From NCBI RefSeq assembly GCF_000702505.1, contig NZ_JNIM01000001.1, positions 4,402,001 through 4,466,000 on the forward strand: a DNA stretch of 64,000 nt. The letters are read 5' to 3'. Both the position numbers and the translations under genes were made by a program. A model generated the notes under the pieces. The model worked only from the letters and a program-made list of their open reading frames with translations. It had not been told where the DNA came from and did no database searches. This DNA comes from Thermogemmatispora carboxidivorans. GTDB lineage: Bacteria; Chloroflexota; Ktedonobacteria; Ktedonobacterales; Ktedonobacteraceae. Positions 18,327 to 27,103 of the stretch are shown in pieces (position 1 is the first letter of the stretch; each line of letters begins with the position of its first letter).

Positions 18327-19649
18327 TCACTTCAAGGCTGCGCCCAGGAGGGAGCCGCCGACGAGGCCTCCAAGTCCTCCAAAGAAGGCACCCACTGGGC
18401 CACCGGCCAGAAAGCCACCGACTGCGCCCCCGATTCCTCCCAGCCAGGCCCCGAGCATTCCGTGTGGTGCGCCCTCACCGCGGCGCACCTTGTCAATATA
18501 GGGCTGCAGCGTGGAGAGATCCTTGTAATCCTGGAGGGTGGCCGTGCCGTCCCGGGTGCGCCGCAAGGCCCGGTTATAGTCCTCGATCGCCTCGGCCTGC
18601 TGCTCGGGATTCCATTTCTCCCAGGGCGTTCCGGCCTTAATCGCCTCCTGCCAGTCATAGGCAGCGCCGCGGCTCCCGCTTCCTATGGAGCCCCGGATCT
18701 GGGCGACCAGGCTCTCCGGGATGTAGGCCAGGCCACCGTGCTGGTATTGCCAGACATGCCCCATCTCATGGATGAGGATCAGTTTGCCTTCCGGAGTCAA
18801 ATTGAGCGTATCGCCGTCGTAGTAAGCGTCCTCAAGATTGATGGTGTTGCCGACCGTACGAGAGGCGCCCGAGGAGAGAATGCTATGCTTCGTAATTGTG
18901 ATTGCCGAGTAATCGAGGCTATCGGCATAGATTTCGCGAGCGTAGGCGATCTCGTCGGGCCTGAGCGAGCGACGCTGCTGCGAGAGCCGGTCACCTGCGG
19001 CAGCCCCTCCTAGCAGGCCGGCCACGCCGCCGATCACTGCCCCCGCCGGGCCGCCGATGAAGAAGCCGCCGACCGCCCCCAGGACAGCCCCCCCAATTCC
19101 GCCGAGCACACTCCCCAGCCAGGAGCGCCGAATGACCTGAGCCGGGGCCGTCGCGGAGAGCCGGGCCGCAGCGGGTCCGGTGAAGGGGGTCGCCGTGACT
19201 TGGGCTGCTACCTGCTCGGCCTCGCGCTCATAGTGATCGTCAACGGGTCCGACAACGAGGGGAGTTCCAGGCGCGATCTCACCCGGCTGCTGCACCACGT
19301 GGCTCAATTCGTGCGCCAGCAAGTGCCGCCCTGCGTCCGTCTGCGGCGCATATTCGCCCGGGCCGAAAAAGATGTCCTGGCCAACGGTGTAGGCCCGCGC
19401 GTTGAGGGCCTGCGCCGTCTGGGCTGCCCCAGCATCGACGTGGATACGCACTTGCCCAAAGTCGTGGCCGAAACGCGGCTCCATATAGGCCCGCACCTCC
19501 TGCGGCAGCGGCTCCCCCGCTGCAGGACCTGCCACCGGGTTCATAGCGGTGAGGTGCTCCGGCATCGGTGCCAGGCGACTGATCTCACCTTCCAGCGCGG
19601 CGTTCGCCGGCAGAGCCTGCCGCTTTCGCTCTCTGTTCACAGTCATCAT
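18327..19649 (-). CDS. DUF4157 eCIS core protein with second HExxH domain and glycine zippers
   Basis: 440 residues. The N-terminal module (about 49-120) is a full DUF4157 with RFGHDFGQVRIH and HELSH at 113-117. A glycine-zipper segment runs about 178-218, a second zinc-protease-like motif HEMGH sits at 294-298, and another glycine zipper runs about 397-436 to the end. The order suggests a delivered or loaded protein whose zippers could insert in membranes and whose second HExxH could be catalytic; this is inference. The paired ATGs at 19649/19646 have GGAG eight bases before the first. It lies 16 bp upstream of the DUF4255 gene. Confidence 0.8.
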   Translation of the reverse strand: MMTVNRERKRQALPANAALEGEISRLAPMPEHLTAMNPVAGPAAGEPLPQEVRAYMEPRFGHDFGQVRIHVDAGAAQTAQALNARAYTVGQDIFFGPGEYAPQTDAGRHLLAHELSHVVQQPGEIAPGTPLVVGPVDDHYEREAEQVAAQVTATPFTGPAAARLSATAPAQVIRRSWLGSVLGGIGGAVLGAVGGFFIGGPAGAVIGGVAGLLGGAAAGDRLSQQRRSLRPDEIAYAREIYADSLDYSAITITKHSILSSGASRTVGNTINLEDAYYDGDTLNLTPEGKLILIHEMGHVWQYQHGGLAYIPESLVAQIRGSIGSGSRGAAYDWQEAIKAGTPWEKWNPEQQAEAIEDYNRALRRTRDGTATLQDYKDLSTLQPYIDKVRRGEGAPHGMLGAWLGGIGGAVGGFLAGGPVGAFFGGLGGLVGGSLLGAALK

Positions 19650-19726
19650 GTACCTTTCTCCGACAGAGGAGACAGCCGAGGCAGTGACGTCTTCCTCCAA
19701 CGCTGCTGTTGCTCTGTCTCAGGAGA

Positions 19727-21922
19727 CTAGCGCAGCGTCAGCACGACCTGGCCATTTAGCACGACCTCCACCTTGCGCCAGGCCTGGTCTTCACGCTGAT
19801 CGGGCAAGCCGGCCTGCAGGGCGGCTGTCTTTCCATGACCAATCACGCTGATCTGGCGGTCGGGAAGAGCCAGCGCCGGACCGAGCACATCGCGAATGGC
19901 CTGCAGCGTGTTCTGCGCGCGCAGCTCGGAGAGGCGCTGATTGCGCGCCACCGTTCCGGTGGTGCTGGTATAGCCGTCGATGCTCAGGCGACTCTCGGGA
20001 TTCATGAGGGCCGCCCGCTGCTCGGCGCACATCTGGCGAATGGCCTGCCAGCCCTCGTCGGTCAGGCTGGGATCGTCAACCGCAAAGTGTACCTTCGCCT
20101 CGCTCTGATAGCCGGCCTGCGCTGTGAGCGCATGCTGTTCCTGAGCGGCGCGGATGGCCTCCTCTCGTCCGCCAAACAGATAGCCTGCATACATCGAGAC
20201 TGTTGCTCCTGCCACGAGACCATAGAGGGCGGCCCAGCCGCTGGCATCGCCCGTCAGCACCGGAAAGGTGCCATCGCCATAGAAGTTGATGAAGGCCACT
20301 GGCGTATAGCTGGGACCGACCACTGCCGTGCCGCCAGCTGAGCCCCCCGTGATCAGATAGGGGCCGCGGAAGTTGCCGCTGGTCCAGGCAAAAGGCGTCT
20401 GTATCTCGCTCCAGGCCGTCGTTTGACCGACTGTGGTGCCCACAGAGAAGCCTCCGGCAGCCGTGCCCATCAAGGTGAAGTACCGGGCCGTCCAGGTATC
20501 GGGCGCCAGCTTCTCGATGATGAAGGCACCGAGAAAGCCGCCCAGTCCAATCCCCAGGTCGACATCCCTGCCTACCACACTGAAGCGCCAGCGATACTTG
20601 TGCTGAGGAGCATTGGGGTCCGACGGCCCGTGGGGCGAGATTTCCAGCAACCGCTGAATATCCGCGGTGTAGCTTGGCTCGGCGGAGACGATGATCTGCA
20701 GCCAGTCCCAATAAGGGCGCGTGACCTCTCCGCTCTGCAGCATGGGATTGACCAGAAACTCGCGTAGGCGCCGGATGACGAGCGGCATCTGCTGAGGGGC
20801 ATAGTAGCCCATGAGCGTTCTGATGAAGCTGTTCAGCACAGACGCTGTGGCGGAACGCTCCCCACCTCCGCGCGTTGTGGCCAGATACTGGCGAATGAGG
20901 GCCTGAATCTGGGTCCCTCCATCCGCAAGGCGCTGCTCTTCAGCACGGTCCAGCGGCGCATTCTCGGTTGCCTGGACCAGGGCTCGCGTCTCTGCCGGGA
21001 AGGCCTGAATGGCCTGGTCGGAGAGATGTACCCCCGTTGCGGTGCGCTCGAACTGATGCGACCAGCCGCCGAGCACGAGATTGCCCTGGTCATCACGCTC
21101 AACGGTGTCGCCGCCCTCGTGCATCCACATGCGTACGGAGGTGCCGCTCCGGCTGACGGTCAGCGTGCCCGCATAGGCCGTACCGCCCGAGGAGATGCGC
21201 CGATAAGCGAAGGTTACATGATCGCCACCCTCCTCCGTCAGGTCGCCAGAGAGCCGCATGGCAGTCAGATGGGCGCCGCTGCTGCTCCTGTAGCTCCGCT
21301 GCTGCCACCAGCCCTCAATATGGCGACCGGCCTGATTCAACTCCACAGTGATGCGGTTGTCGCCCCCCGGATCGAGAGCCTCATAGCTGCCGGTCACATC
21401 GAGGGCTGTCATCTCAGGCTGGGGCGCGTCAGGCTCGGTGGCATGCGCCTCGCGCTGGATGAGCGGCGCCCCCAGGCGGCTCACCGCTCGCGGCGCTCCC
21501 ACTGGTCCAGGCGCCGCTACCACTTCCTGCGCCATCCGCCGCGCCTCCTGCTCGCTGCTCTCCCCTCGCTCGCTCACTCCCTGCACTCCCCCGCTCGCCC
21601 CCTGCTGCTGCAGCGTATGCGTCAGCTCGTGCGCCAGCAAGTGCCGCCCTTCGTTCGTCTGCGGCGCATATTCACCCTGGCCGAAAAAGATGTCCTGGCC
21701 AACGGTGTAGGCCCGCGCGTTGAGGGCCTGCGCCGCCTGCGCTGCCCACTCGTCGACGTGGATACGCACCTGCCCGAAGTCATGCCCAAAACGCGGCTCC
21801 ATGTAGGCCCGCACCTCCTGCGGCAGAGCCTCCCCTGCTGGCTGCTCCGTCGACCGCAGCGGCTCGGAGGCCGTGATCGATGGCTCCTGCTCTCGTCTCA
21901 TCTTCCTGATGTACCGGGTCAT
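19727..21922 (-). CDS. DUF4157 eCIS core protein with OmpA-like C-terminus
   Basis: 731 residues. The DUF4157 module occupies about 35-105 with HELTH at 98-102. A beta-rich central part (about 170-310) resembles a lipocalin-like or sugar-binding sandwich (GSYEALDPGGDNRITVELNQAGRHIEGWW), then helices, then a Gly-rich hydrophobic region (about 470-570). Residues 605-731 match the OmpA/MotB peptidoglycan-binding fold (IDGYTSTTGTVARNQRLSELRAQ, then VIGHGKTA). Start ATG has AGGAG six bases upstream. It is one of three consecutive DUF4157 genes. A cargo that docks on peptidoglycan is plausible but unproven. Confidence 0.8.
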   Translation of the reverse strand: MTRYIRKMRREQEPSITASEPLRSTEQPAGEALPQEVRAYMEPRFGHDFGQVRIHVDEWAAQAAQALNARAYTVGQDIFFGQGEYAPQTNEGRHLLAHELTHTLQQQGASGGVQGVSERGESSEQEARRMAQEVVAAPGPVGAPRAVSRLGAPLIQREAHATEPDAPQPEMTALDVTGSYEALDPGGDNRITVELNQAGRHIEGWWQQRSYRSSSGAHLTAMRLSGDLTEEGGDHVTFAYRRISSGGTAYAGTLTVSRSGTSVRMWMHEGGDTVERDDQGNLVLGGWSHQFERTATGVHLSDQAIQAFPAETRALVQATENAPLDRAEEQRLADGGTQIQALIRQYLATTRGGGERSATASVLNSFIRTLMGYYAPQQMPLVIRRLREFLVNPMLQSGEVTRPYWDWLQIIVSAEPSYTADIQRLLEISPHGPSDPNAPQHKYRWRFSVVGRDVDLGIGLGGFLGAFIIEKLAPDTWTARYFTLMGTAAGGFSVGTTVGQTTAWSEIQTPFAWTSGNFRGPYLITGGSAGGTAVVGPSYTPVAFINFYGDGTFPVLTGDASGWAALYGLVAGATVSMYAGYLFGGREEAIRAAQEQHALTAQAGYQSEAKVHFAVDDPSLTDEGWQAIRQMCAEQRAALMNPESRLSIDGYTSTTGTVARNQRLSELRAQNTLQAIRDVLGPALALPDRQISVIGHGKTAALQAGLPDQREDQAWRKVEVVLNGQVVLTLR

Positions 21923-21967
21923 CGGCGGCTCCTTTCCTTTCTGCTCAGCTAAGTCGTATCAGGCAGC

Positions 21968-23968
21968 CTAGATCTTCAGACTTTTGAGAGCGGCGATCAG
22001 CGTGGCACGCCACCAGGGATCGCGCGCGGGATGGCTAACAAATTTATCAACCAGCCCGGTCACGGGATCGGTGATGGTGGCAGGGGCCGGCGCTGTTCCA
22101 CCAGCGGCACTCATAGCGGTCCAGGCCGTCTGCATGGCCGTACCGATCTCCTTGTCCGCCTCCACCGCCAGGGTGCGTGAGACGCCAAAAAGCAGGTGTT
22201 CGGGCGAATCCTTGGCGATCTCGGAGTGCGTCGGTCCCAGGCCTTTGGCGTGGGCCTCAGCCGCCGCCTGAGCGATTTGGTTCTTCGCCTGCTGCTCCAG
22301 GATAGCGCCGCGAGCATCGGCCAGGGCAGTTGTTCTGAAAGTGGCAACCACTGGGAAGAACTGGAGGAAGAGCGCCACGCCGAGCAGATCGACCAGGCGC
22401 ACCAGGCTCTCCAGCGAGCCGAGGCCGGTAGCCGGATCGGACGCCGCTCCAGAGGCAGCCTCTAATGCGGCAATCGTGCCAGACTCGGCGCCAGAGACCG
22501 CGCCGCCGAAAAAGCCAGTGATGCCATGCCAGACGGCGCTCAGCCCGGAGTGCCTGCGCCAGCCTGCCGCCGCCCCAGTGAGCGCACCACCAATGGCGCC
22601 GAGTCCTCCACCAATCAGACCGGCCATGGGAGTCCCACTCGCTCCGTGGCGGCCCATCCAACGGAGACAGCCTTTGATGAAGGAGCGCATCAGTTCGCCG
22701 TTTTCGATTTCCGTACAGATCAGCTCCAGACGGCTGACCCAATCGTTGGCGCCGGGGGCATAGGTGCCGGTAATGATGCCCGGCAGGGCCGGATTGAGGG
22801 GATCGTGGCCACCGATGAGGGCCACATCGTTGCCCAGCTGTGATTTGACCAGCGCGTTGTACTGCGTCGCCGTGATCGTCCCATCGTTCTTCAGAATCCA
22901 GAGGGCCACCTCGACAAAGTTGGAATGGGAGTAGTAGTCTTCGATGGCATGCAGCGCGTTCCCCATGGCCGCCATCCCCTCGGGCGTGCGCCCGGCCACA
23001 ATCGCCTCCTCCAGCTTTCGCTTCGCATGAAACTTCCCGCGCTCGATGTATTCCGGCAGGCCGCTGGCGGCGGCGGCATGTTTGATATCAGCCAGGTGGG
23101 CCTGCTCTGCGTCGTAGGCTGCTTTCTGTTCGGGCGAGAGCTTCTTTTCGGCCTCGGCGCGCTCGGCGGGCGTCAGGCGGGGATCTTCGAGAGTGCCGCC
23201 GCCCTCGGGATTATCCAGGTGCTCAGAAGGCACATAGGTCCCCAGGTCCTCCTGTCGTACCTCGCGGTCAAACTCGCCGAGGGCCAGGATGTTGATCAGC
23301 GGCAGAGCCTTGGGAGGGAGCTGCGAGAGGTCGCGCAGCCAGTTGCCGAAATAGACGCTGCGCGCCTCCTGATGGCTGAAGCCGACGGCGGTCAGGGCCT
23401 CTTCCTCAATGCCGCCATGACCGGCCTCGCCGGCCTGATAGCGCCAGAGACGGCCCCGCGCCGCGCTCTGGCTCACGGTAACACGCGCTCCTTGCCCGCT
23501 GAGGACCTGACTGGCGATGGCCGTGGCCTCGCGCTCCTCGGGCGCCGTCGGCTCGCTCACTTGCAGATCCTGAGCCTGCCCAAAGAGAGGGCCGCCGGCA
23601 GGCGTGGCCTGCTGCAGCGTCTGGCTCTGCTGCACCACGTGCGTCAACTCGTGGGCCAGCAGCCAGCGACCTTCGGCGCTCCGCGGCGCATACTCGCCCT
23701 GGCCGAAAAAGATCTCCTGACCGACGGTGTAGGCCCGTGCGTTGAGGGTCCGGGCCGTCTGGGCTGCCTGCTCATCGGCATGGATGCGCACCCGACTGAA
23801 GTCGTGGCCAAAACGTGGCTCCATAAAGGCGCGCGTGGCCGCATCCAGGCTTTCGCCGGCGCCCGCAGCAGTCTGGATCTCTTCCTCGGCGCCCGGCGAC
23901 CAGAGATGCGGCTCGGCCTGCACCTGTGGCGGTCGACGATCGGCATCGCTGCTGGATAGTTTCCTCAT
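21968..23968 (-). CDS. DUF4157 eCIS core protein fused to Het-C-like domain
   Basis: 666 residues. The DUF4157 module covers about 44-115 with HELTH at 106-110. From about residue 182 the sequence matches the Het-C family (EEALTAVGFSHQEARSVYFGNWLRDLSQ, then HALGEF-type and a HAIEDYYSHSNFVEVAL motif typical of Het-C and related zinc-binding helical proteins). A Gly-rich hydrophobic region lies about 455-510 (LIGGGLGAIGGALTGAAAG). Het-C proteins are linked to incompatibility and toxin systems. The ATG overlaps the stop of the AAA ATPase gene (ATGA), so it is translated in the same operon. Confidence 0.83.
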   Translation of the reverse strand: MRKLSSSDADRRPPQVQAEPHLWSPGAEEEIQTAAGAGESLDAATRAFMEPRFGHDFSRVRIHADEQAAQTARTLNARAYTVGQEIFFGQGEYAPRSAEGRWLLAHELTHVVQQSQTLQQATPAGGPLFGQAQDLQVSEPTAPEEREATAIASQVLSGQGARVTVSQSAARGRLWRYQAGEAGHGGIEEEALTAVGFSHQEARSVYFGNWLRDLSQLPPKALPLINILALGEFDREVRQEDLGTYVPSEHLDNPEGGGTLEDPRLTPAERAEAEKKLSPEQKAAYDAEQAHLADIKHAAAASGLPEYIERGKFHAKRKLEEAIVAGRTPEGMAAMGNALHAIEDYYSHSNFVEVALWILKNDGTITATQYNALVKSQLGNDVALIGGHDPLNPALPGIITGTYAPGANDWVSRLELICTEIENGELMRSFIKGCLRWMGRHGASGTPMAGLIGGGLGAIGGALTGAAAGWRRHSGLSAVWHGITGFFGGAVSGAESGTIAALEAASGAASDPATGLGSLESLVRLVDLLGVALFLQFFPVVATFRTTALADARGAILEQQAKNQIAQAAAEAHAKGLGPTHSEIAKDSPEHLLFGVSRTLAVEADKEIGTAMQTAWTAMSAAGGTAPAPATITDPVTGLVDKFVSHPARDPWWRATLIAALKSLKI

Positions 23969-26067
23969 CGCCAGCCTCCAATCTCCGCCTCCGTCAGCGG
24001 CTTCTCTAGCTTGGAATACTCGGCAGCGGCGGCGCGCAAGAGGTGGCTCATGCGCACCGGCTCGCCGGCTTCCGCCGCCAGGAAGGCCGCGTAGAGGGCG
24101 ATATTGCGGATGTTGCCGCCGGCCACGTGCAGGCGAGCCAGCTTCTCCAGGTCCAGCCCTTCGCGGGGCACGCTCGCAGGAAAGACGCGCCGCCAGATCT
24201 CCAGGCGCATGGTCTGGTCGGGAAAGGGAAAGTGGACAATGAAGCGCAGGCGACGGAGAAAGGCCGGGTCCAGGGCGTGCTTGAGGTTGGTGGTGAGGAT
24301 GGCCAGGCCGCGATAGGTCTCCATGCGCTGCAGCAGATAGCTGACTTCGATGTTGGCATAGCGGTCGTGGCTGTCTTTGACTTCGCTGCGCTTGCCAAAG
24401 AGGGCGTCGGCTTCGTCGAAGAGCAGGACGGCGCCCCCCGCTTCGGCGGCGTCGAAGATGCGCCGCAGGTTCTTTTCGGTTTCGCCAATGTATTTGCTGA
24501 CGACGGCGGAGAGGTCGATGCGATAGAGGTCGAGCTGTAGCTCGTGGGCAATGACTTCGGCGGCCAGGGTTTTGCCGGTACCGCTGCTGCCGGCAAAGAG
24601 GGCGCTGATGCCCAGGCCACGCGCTCCCTCTTCCTGGCGCCCGAAGCCCCAGCGCTCGTAGACGGTGGCGCGCTGGCGCACGTGGGCCACGATGTCACGC
24701 AGGAGGCGAAGCTGTTCTTCGGGCAAGACGAGCCGCTCCCAGCTTGCGCCGGCGAGCGGGATGCGCTGGGCCAGGTCGTCGAGGGCGGGGCGGGCTTGCA
24801 GACGGCAGGCGTTCCAGAGATGCTGCGCCACCTCGTCGGCGGACAACTCCAGGCGCTCGGGTTCGGGCAGGAGCTGAGCGCAGATGCGTTCGATGGCGGC
24901 CCCGCTGAGGGGGAATTGCATGGCCAGCGCCTCGACGTGGCCGTTGAGATCGACAGCCAGCGGCAGGGCGCTGAGAGCACGCCGCCAGAGCTGCTCTTGC
25001 TCGGCCAGCGGCGGCGACTCCAGCTCGATGCTGACTACGGCGGCTGGCGCCAGCGAGAGCCGCAGGGCGCTGGCCTCGCGACAGCCAAGGATCAGCGGCG
25101 TCTGCAGCAAACGGGCCAGGTGCTCAATGGCCTGCTGGGTGGGACGGTCTTCAGGCATGAGCTGACTGCAGTCCAGGAACAGGGCACTGCCCGTCAGGAT
25201 GGCCTGACGCTCCCAGAGGCGGGCCCAGCGCTCTCGCTCGCTCACTGCTGTGGGCAGGTCGGCTGCCGACAAGGCGCAGAGGCGCAGGCCCAGCTCCTCA
25301 CAGGCCCGCGCCGCCAGACGCAGCCCGTCCTGAGCCTGAACGGCAGCAAGGACGATGAGCGGCGGGCGATCCGTACGAGGCTGGCCCTGGAGGCCGACAG
25401 GGAGCGTACTGGTCAGCCGCTCGCTCCAGGCAGCACGCAGCCGGACACAGGCCCGCTGCTGCGAGGGCAGGAGCTCGCCCACTGGCGGGGATACGGGCAC
25501 AAGCAGGGTCAGGCGCGGGTCGTGGTAGGGCAGGCCGACCAGATAATGCAGGATCGGCTCGTCGATGCGCAGGGGAGTCATGGTGAGGGTGGCGCCAACG
25601 CCCAGAGTGAGGAGCAGCCAGCGGCGCAGGGGGGCCGTGGGCGTAATGGCCTCCCAGTGGGCATCTGGAAGGGCGGCCAGCGCCAGACTGAAGGTGGGTA
25701 GGGCAGCCTGACTGCGCTCGCCCGCGGGCAGCCCCATCGCTTGCGCACAGAGACCGGCAAAGCTGCTGTCTAGCTCGACGCCAGCACAGAGGAGCAGCAG
25801 ATCGCGCTCAAAGGGCGAGAGGCCAAAAGCGGCGCAGAGTCGCTGCAGCGGGGCCGGCTCCTGCAGAGCAGAGGCCACCTGCTCCAGATGCTGCCCAGGC
25901 ATGGGGCCGCCCTCCTCCGACAGGGATGTCGGCTCTGGCTCTCCCCGGCGACACGCGCAATGGCGTACCAGTGCGTCACGCACACGAGCCAGGGCGACCA
26001 GGAGAGCGCGCCGCGCTGCTTCCGCTTGGTTCTGGCTGGCTAGAGATGCTTCGCTCACCTTCTTCAT
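23965..26067 (-). CDS. AAA+ ATPase of the contractile injection system
   Basis: Afp15-type ATPase, 700 residues, thought to help assembly or loading of eCIS particles. The N-terminal 450 residues are a degenerate AAA-like region common to this family. The active ATPase domain begins near 486, with Walker A GSSGTGKT at 493-500, Walker B VLLFDEAD at 547-554, a sensor-1 LTTN at about 592-595, and arginines at 605-608 placed as arginine fingers. The C-terminal helices include GGNIRNIALYAAFLAAE. It lies 24 bp after the DUF4255 gene and overlaps the Het-C fusion gene by 4 bp. Confidence 0.92.
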   Translation of the reverse strand: MKKVSEASLASQNQAEAARRALLVALARVRDALVRHCACRRGEPEPTSLSEEGGPMPGQHLEQVASALQEPAPLQRLCAAFGLSPFERDLLLLCAGVELDSSFAGLCAQAMGLPAGERSQAALPTFSLALAALPDAHWEAITPTAPLRRWLLLTLGVGATLTMTPLRIDEPILHYLVGLPYHDPRLTLLVPVSPPVGELLPSQQRACVRLRAAWSERLTSTLPVGLQGQPRTDRPPLIVLAAVQAQDGLRLAARACEELGLRLCALSAADLPTAVSERERWARLWERQAILTGSALFLDCSQLMPEDRPTQQAIEHLARLLQTPLILGCREASALRLSLAPAAVVSIELESPPLAEQEQLWRRALSALPLAVDLNGHVEALAMQFPLSGAAIERICAQLLPEPERLELSADEVAQHLWNACRLQARPALDDLAQRIPLAGASWERLVLPEEQLRLLRDIVAHVRQRATVYERWGFGRQEEGARGLGISALFAGSSGTGKTLAAEVIAHELQLDLYRIDLSAVVSKYIGETEKNLRRIFDAAEAGGAVLLFDEADALFGKRSEVKDSHDRYANIEVSYLLQRMETYRGLAILTTNLKHALDPAFLRRLRFIVHFPFPDQTMRLEIWRRVFPASVPREGLDLEKLARLHVAGGNIRNIALYAAFLAAEAGEPVRMSHLLRAAAAEYSKLEKPLTEAEIGGWR

Positions 26068-26091
26068 ATAGGTTGCCTTGTGATGCCAGAT

Positions 26092-26718
26092 TCAGGCCCG
26101 CCCGCGCCGCTCTGACTGCCCTTCTTTCAGCAGAACTGCGACTTCATAGGCCATCGCCAGCCGGGCATGAGCCTGCCAGGCGCTCCAGAGGCGGGCCTGC
26201 TCTTCCATGCTGAGAAATTCAGGTTGAATGCGCAAGGCTTGGAGCGGCGCCGCGCTCGCCAGGCGCGTCAGGACGCCTGCCTGCGCCGTCCCTGCTCCGT
26301 CCAGGCTTAAAGCCTGCAACAGACTCTGAAGCCGCTCGCCGGCAAGCAGGGCGGCTTGCTGCAGGCAGTCGATGGCCAGACCAAGGAGCAGCTCAGCTTG
26401 CCCGTCACGCTCACCGTAGGCGCTGAGCAGATAGTGGAGCTTCAGGGCCAGGGGCTGCCTGTCAACTAGCATGCTCCCAGAGCCAGCACCAGCTCTTTCC
26501 CCCGCTGGGTTTTGCCGCCAGCTTGAGTCGGGAGTCAGGCGATAGAGGTAGAGATTGAGCTGAGGTCGCTCCTCTGCTCCCAGGGCGACGCGGTCCGGCG
26601 GCAGGGCAGTGATCAGCACTTCACCCAGGCCCGCCTGCCCGGCCTGGCTGATCAGGGCGTTCTCCAGGAGGCCCTTGAGAATGAAGGTGACTGCCGCCAT
26701 GCTCCAGGCACTGTGCAT
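26092..26718 (-). CDS. DUF4255 (Pvc16-like) protein, first gene of eCIS operon
   Basis: 208 residues of the DUF4255 family (MAAVTFILKGLLENALI, RPQLNLYLYRLTPDSSWRQN, LALKLHYLLSAYGERDGQAELLLG). It lacks the beta-sandwich of the second DUF4255 protein in the operon. The ATG at 26718 has GGGAG six bases upstream; ATG 26700 is an alternative, and a longer frame starting at 26760 has no better site. It is the most upstream minus-strand gene of the block, so the operon promoter should lie between 26720 and 27100. Confidence 0.86.
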   Translation of the reverse strand: MHSAWSMAAVTFILKGLLENALISQAGQAGLGEVLITALPPDRVALGAEERPQLNLYLYRLTPDSSWRQNPAGERAGAGSGSMLVDRQPLALKLHYLLSAYGERDGQAELLLGLAIDCLQQAALLAGERLQSLLQALSLDGAGTAQAGVLTRLASAAPLQALRIQPEFLSMEEQARLWSAWQAHARLAMAYEVAVLLKEGQSERRGRA

Positions 26719-27103
26719 GATGATGTTCTCCCGACACTCCGCCAGCTTGTCGCGGCTCATGTGCTCCCAGCCCTCTCCGCCCTCTCCGCCCTCTCGCGCT
26801 GCTGCCTTTCGCCCTCTTCCAGGCGTGGGCCTTCGTACTCAGCTCAGCTTGCCATTATGGGCTTACTTAACAGTAGCATAGGGTGCTCTTTTTCCGCTCT
26901 ATTTGCGCTCTGTTACGACGCTGTCTGGAACTCTACGAGCGAAATGGAGAAAATCTGCGCTTTCTTTCTTCAGGATGCCCACCGGCTGCCCAAGCCTGGA
27001 GAGGCAACTCTACCTACCCTCTGTTATGCCGCTTAGTCTGATTCGTTTCTACCTGTTATCAATATTCGTTCGTGAGCAGTTCATTCACTCCCGGAGGAAC
27101 GGT
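26719..27103. other. Intergenic region between divergent eCIS operon and mannosyltransferase gene
   Basis: No gene seen. It must hold the promoters for the minus-strand eCIS operon and the plus-strand glycosyltransferase. A short GAGAGGGCG-like triplet repeat is read on the minus strand at about 26768-26798, in what would be the leader of the eCIS mRNA. I found no convincing -35/-10 pair with 17-bp spacing on the minus strand; a CATAAT at about 26857 is the best -10 candidate but lacks a partner. Confidence 0.4.

Noticed and set aside
24544..25701. 385-codon open frame on the plus strand
   Set aside because: Antisense to the AAA+ ATPase gene; no family features.
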